Of a stretch of DNA of 64,000 bases, positions 61,872 through 64,000 are shown in pieces. Below the pieces are notes generated by a model that ran no database searches, was not told the DNA's origin, and was given only the letters and a program-made list of their open reading frames with translations. The stretch covers positions 186,001-250,000 of the forward strand of contig CAVRDF010000003.1 of the NCBI GenBank assembly GCA_963719805.1, given 5' to 3'. This stretch comes from JAMXLO01 sp963719805. GTDB lineage: Bacteria > Pseudomonadota > Alphaproteobacteria > Acetobacterales > Acetobacteraceae. Position 1 is the first letter of the stretch. Each line of letters begins with the position of its first letter. A program made the translations under genes and the position numbers.

Positions 61872-63086
61872 TTAGGCGACTGCGAAGCGGGCTCTCTGCT
61901 GGTGATGGCGCAGCACGAGCGCTGCTATGATGGCCAAGTTGCCCAGGTTGAACAGGATGCCGGTAGCAAAGGCGACCCCATAGAAGCCAAAATGGTCGTA
62001 GAGCAGGCCGGCCAGCCATGCGCCGGCTGCCATGCCCGAACCGCTGAACATCAGGAGTGTCGGCACCCGCCAGGATGCTTCCTCGGCGGGAAATAGCTGG
62101 CGGACCGCCAGCACGTAGGCAGGCACCATGCCGGCGAAGCCAAGGCCAAAGAAAGTGGCGACGGCGAACAGTCCCGCCTCGCCGCGCACGAAAAGGAAGC
62201 CGGTCATTGCCAGAACCTGGCAGATCGAGCCGAGGAGTATGGTGCGAAGGCCGCCGATACGGTCGGAGATCCAGCCCCACAACTGCCGGCTGAAAAAGGC
62301 GCAGCCGAGCAGCACGGAAAGCATCGCAGCACCCTGCGATGCCGGGATGCCAATATCGGTGCAGAACGCCACGAGATGGCTCGCCGGCATGGCCATTGGC
62401 ACGCAGCACATGAAGGCAGCGGCGGCGAGCAGCGCCAGCAGCAGATTGGGCGGCAGGCCGAGGACGCTGGCGGCGCGTGCAGGCGTGGCAGTGGTGGTGT
62501 GTCGAGTGGCGTGCGGTGGATTGCGCAGGGCGATCAAGGCCAGCGGCACAACGACGAGAGCGACCGCTGCGGCGAATGCGTCCATCGTGGCACGCCAGCC
62601 GAACAACGCGATGCCGCGTTCGAATATCGGCGGCCAGATCGCGCCGGCGACATACTGGCCGCTGGAGATCAGCGCGAGGGCGGTGCCGCGATGCCGGTCG
62701 AACCAGTGGCTGACATAGACATAGGACGGCGCATTTATGCCGCCGATGCCGAGCAGACCGACGAACACGCCGTGGCCGAGCCAAAGGCGCCAGGCACTGT
62801 GTCCGGTGGAGATCGCAAGGCCAACGCCGATCATCGCGGCACCGAAGGCGACGGTCCATTTGGTGCCGATACGGTCGGCGATGCGGCCCATGGCGAGGCC
62901 GCCGACGGCGGAACCGAACCAGGCGAGCGAGTAGCCGAGGGCTGGGACGCTGCGTGCGCTGCCGAGCTCGCCGGCAATCTGTTTCAGCGCGACCACGGTG
63001 ACGAACGGCGCGCCGAACGCGAACGACATCACGCCGAGGGTGGCGAAGGCGACGAGCCAGGAGCTGCGGGTTTCGACGCTGGTCAT
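61872..63086 (-). CDS. MFS transporter, oxalate/formate antiporter-like
   Basis: 404-aa inner-membrane protein with twelve predicted helices. It has the MFS motif GRIADRIGTKWTV after helix 2, GINAPSYVYVSHWFDRHRGTALAL in helices 4-5 and the equivalent DRIGGLRTILLGS in the second half. The H-W-F-x-x-x-R-G-x-A pattern is typical of the monocarboxylate/oxalate-formate antiporter group. Substrate probably an organic acid. It lies beside an SDR gene in the same orientation, 73 bases away across a dispersed repeat. Confidence 0.88.
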   Translation of the reverse strand: MTSVETRSSWLVAFATLGVMSFAFGAPFVTVVALKQIAGELGSARSVPALGYSLAWFGSAVGGLAMGRIADRIGTKWTVAFGAAMIGVGLAISTGHSAWRLWLGHGVFVGLLGIGGINAPSYVYVSHWFDRHRGTALALISSGQYVAGAIWPPIFERGIALFGWRATMDAFAAAVALVVVPLALIALRNPPHATRHTTTATPARAASVLGLPPNLLLALLAAAAFMCCVPMAMPASHLVAFCTDIGIPASQGAAMLSVLLGCAFFSRQLWGWISDRIGGLRTILLGSICQVLAMTGFLFVRGEAGLFAVATFFGLGFAGMVPAYVLAVRQLFPAEEASWRVPTLLMFSGSGMAAGAWLAGLLYDHFGFYGVAFATGILFNLGNLAIIAALVLRHHQQRARFAVA

Positions 63087-63110
63087 CGCGAGGAACGGCG
63101 TGACCGGGTT

Positions 63111-63139
63111 GGCTTCGTCACTGCGTTTCTCGCAGTGAC
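63111..63139. repeat. Dispersed intergenic repeat, inverted variant
   Basis: GGCTTC followed by a perfect 9-bp stem GTCACTGCG/CGCAGTGAC (63117-63125, 63131-63139) with loop TTTCT. Read on the minus strand it matches the GTCATTGCGAG...GCGAAGC repeat family also seen at 17412. It lies between the MFS start and the SDR stop. Confidence 0.6.
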
Positions 63140-63159
63140 ACTGGCGCGGGAAGGCAAAT

Positions 63160-63933
63160 TCAAAACAGCGAGTAGCCGCCGTCTATGACGAAGGTGTCGC
63201 CGGTGTGGTAGCGGGCGGCGGAACTCATCAGATAGACCGCGATGCCGCCGAAGTCCTCGCCGCGGCCCCATCGGCGCATTGGGATGCGTGGCATGACCTT
63301 GCCGTGGAACGTCTCGTTGGTGGTGAGGCGGTGCGTCATGTCGGTTTCTATCCAGCCTGGCAGGATGGCGTGGGCGCGGATGTCGTGGCGGGCGAATTCG
63401 ACCGAGAGCCCGCGCACCATGGAGATCAGGCCACCCTTGGTGGCGGCGTAGTGCTGGCTGCGCGCGGCGCCCTCGATCGCAGCGAGCGAGGCGGTGCCGA
63501 CCAGCACGCCACCGCCGCCGCGTTCCACCATGTGCTGCGCGGCGGCGCGGAAGGTGTAGAACGCGCCGTCGAGATTGACGCGCAGCACGCGGTGCCAGAG
63601 CTCGCTGCTCATCTCCAGGAACGATGACGCACCGCCACCGCCGATACCGGCGTTGGCGAAGCAGCCATCGACGCGGCCGAGTACGTCGAGCGTGCGGGCG
63701 AAGGCGGCGTTGACCGCTGCCTCGTCGCCGACATCGCATTCGAGCGCGAGCACGCGGCGGCCGGTCTTGGCGAGTTCCGCGCGGGCCTCTTCATTCTTCG
63801 CCGCGTTGGTACCCCAGATCGCGACATCCGCGCCGGCTTCGGCGACCGCATGCGCGATGCCGAAGCCGATACCACGGTTGCCGCCGGTGACCAGCGCGAC
63901 CTTGCCGCTGAGGTCGAACGGCGCGTACGCCAT
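63160..63933 (-). CDS. Short-chain dehydrogenase/reductase
   Basis: 257 aa from the ATG at 63933. Classical SDR: cofactor loop VALVTGGNRGIGFGIA, ANAGIGGG, active-site Y-x3-K in YAATKGGLISMVRGLS, and the C-terminal YHTGDTFVIDGGYS. GTNA after strand 2 and the basic residues nearby leave NAD versus NADP preference open. The start shares a base with the stop of the gene entering from the right edge (TGATG), so the two are translationally coupled. Substrate unknown. Confidence 0.92.
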   Translation of the reverse strand: MAYAPFDLSGKVALVTGGNRGIGFGIAHAVAEAGADVAIWGTNAAKNEEARAELAKTGRRVLALECDVGDEAAVNAAFARTLDVLGRVDGCFANAGIGGGGASSFLEMSSELWHRVLRVNLDGAFYTFRAAAQHMVERGGGGVLVGTASLAAIEGAARSQHYAATKGGLISMVRGLSVEFARHDIRAHAILPGWIETDMTHRLTTNETFHGKVMPRIPMRRWGRGEDFGGIAVYLMSSAARYHTGDTFVIDGGYSLF

Positions 63934-64000
63934 CAGGTGGTGACCTGACCCAGTTCGACCTCCCATCCTGCCGCGGTGAGTGGGAACTTCTTGATCATGT
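63933..64000 (-). CDS. C-terminal fragment of a gene running off the right edge
   Basis: The last 21 codons and TGA stop of a minus-strand gene are visible (reading MIKKFPLTAAGWEVELGQVTT at its end, possibly more upstream). The stop overlaps the SDR start as TGATG, so this is the upstream gene of the same operon. Too short to identify. Confidence 0.6.
   Translation of the reverse strand, partial: MIKKFPLTAAGWEVELGQVTT

Noticed and set aside
62376..63188. Plus-strand open frame opposite the MFS gene
   Set aside because: Polar, His/Gly/Asp-rich antisense translation of a membrane protein.
1..64000. CRISPR arrays, insertion sequences, prophage or toxin-antitoxin modules
   Set aside because: No regularly spaced direct repeats, transposase, integrase, phage structural genes or convincing TA pair were seen.

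Overview
The window is GC-rich bacterial DNA. Its gene content fits an Alphaproteobacterium, most likely Rhodospirillales/Acetobacteraceae: flagellar flgD/fliK and motAB, paa genes, several luciferase-like monooxygenases, a DUF445 protein, a TAT-exported Rieske protein and KGG stress proteins. The family-level placement is inference; no rRNA or marker gene is present. One tRNA-Arg(TCT) is the only tRNA. I see no CRISPR array, no insertion sequence and no prophage.

Layout. 0.2-3.1 kb: two adjacent methyltransferases that share an N-terminal coiled-coil module. 3.1-6.4 kb (minus): flgD, fliK and an unrecognised 449-aa gene. 6.5-12.6 kb: a gene-poor stretch with a lipoprotein, tRNA-Arg, a dipeptide-type binding protein, small hypotheticals and two intrinsic terminators. 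12.6-17.4 kb (plus): hypothetical, DUF445, rhodanese, MFS transporter, cysteine synthase. 17.5-22.6 kb: three flavin-dependent (LLM) monooxygenases, a YciI protein and an FAD hydroxylase. 22.6-25.1 kb (minus): paaG-paaI-paaK. 25.2-27.7 kb: a chemoreceptor ending in a PilZ domain, with a separate periplasmic Cache protein. 27.7-31.2 kb: binding-protein-fold protein, DUF1348, nitronate monooxygenase, Ca2+/H+ antiporter. 31.2-36.1 kb: two PEP-CTERM proteins, a tautomerase, an acetyltransferase, a ferritin-like protein and an FAD dehydrogenase. 36.3-39.7 kb: a fused indolepyruvate ferredoxin oxidoreductase. 39.8-41.7 kb: motB-motA. 41.8-50 kb: glycosyltransferases, an Lrp regulator divergent from trxB, a LysR regulator, a probable structured small RNA and a GH5 hydrolase. 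49.8-54.1 kb: MlrC, a LIV-type binding protein, DinB and a Rieske protein. 54-58.5 kb: double acetyltransferase, sulfotransferase and tandem aminotransferases. 58.6-64 kb: small stress-type proteins, a large unknown protein, MFS and SDR, then a gene running off the right edge.

The main caveat is reading-frame integrity. From about 18 kb to 61 kb at least ten otherwise well-conserved genes carry single-base indels, mostly one-base insertions. The indolepyruvate oxidoreductase alone needs about seven corrections. Family similarity continues seamlessly in the next frame each time, so sequencing or assembly error is more likely than mass gene decay. Frameshifted genes are given over their full reconstructed span.

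Functionally the window combines motility and sensing (flgD, fliK, motAB, PilZ chemoreceptor), aromatic or xenobiotic oxidation (LLM enzymes, FAD hydroxylase, paa genes, nitronate monooxygenase, indolepyruvate oxidoreductase), cell-surface glycan synthesis (GT2, GT39, methyltransferases, sulfotransferase) and stress proteins. The observations I rate highest are the hairpin-rich small RNA near 47.3 kb, the split Cache / MCP-PilZ receptor pair, and the module-sharing methyltransferase pair.
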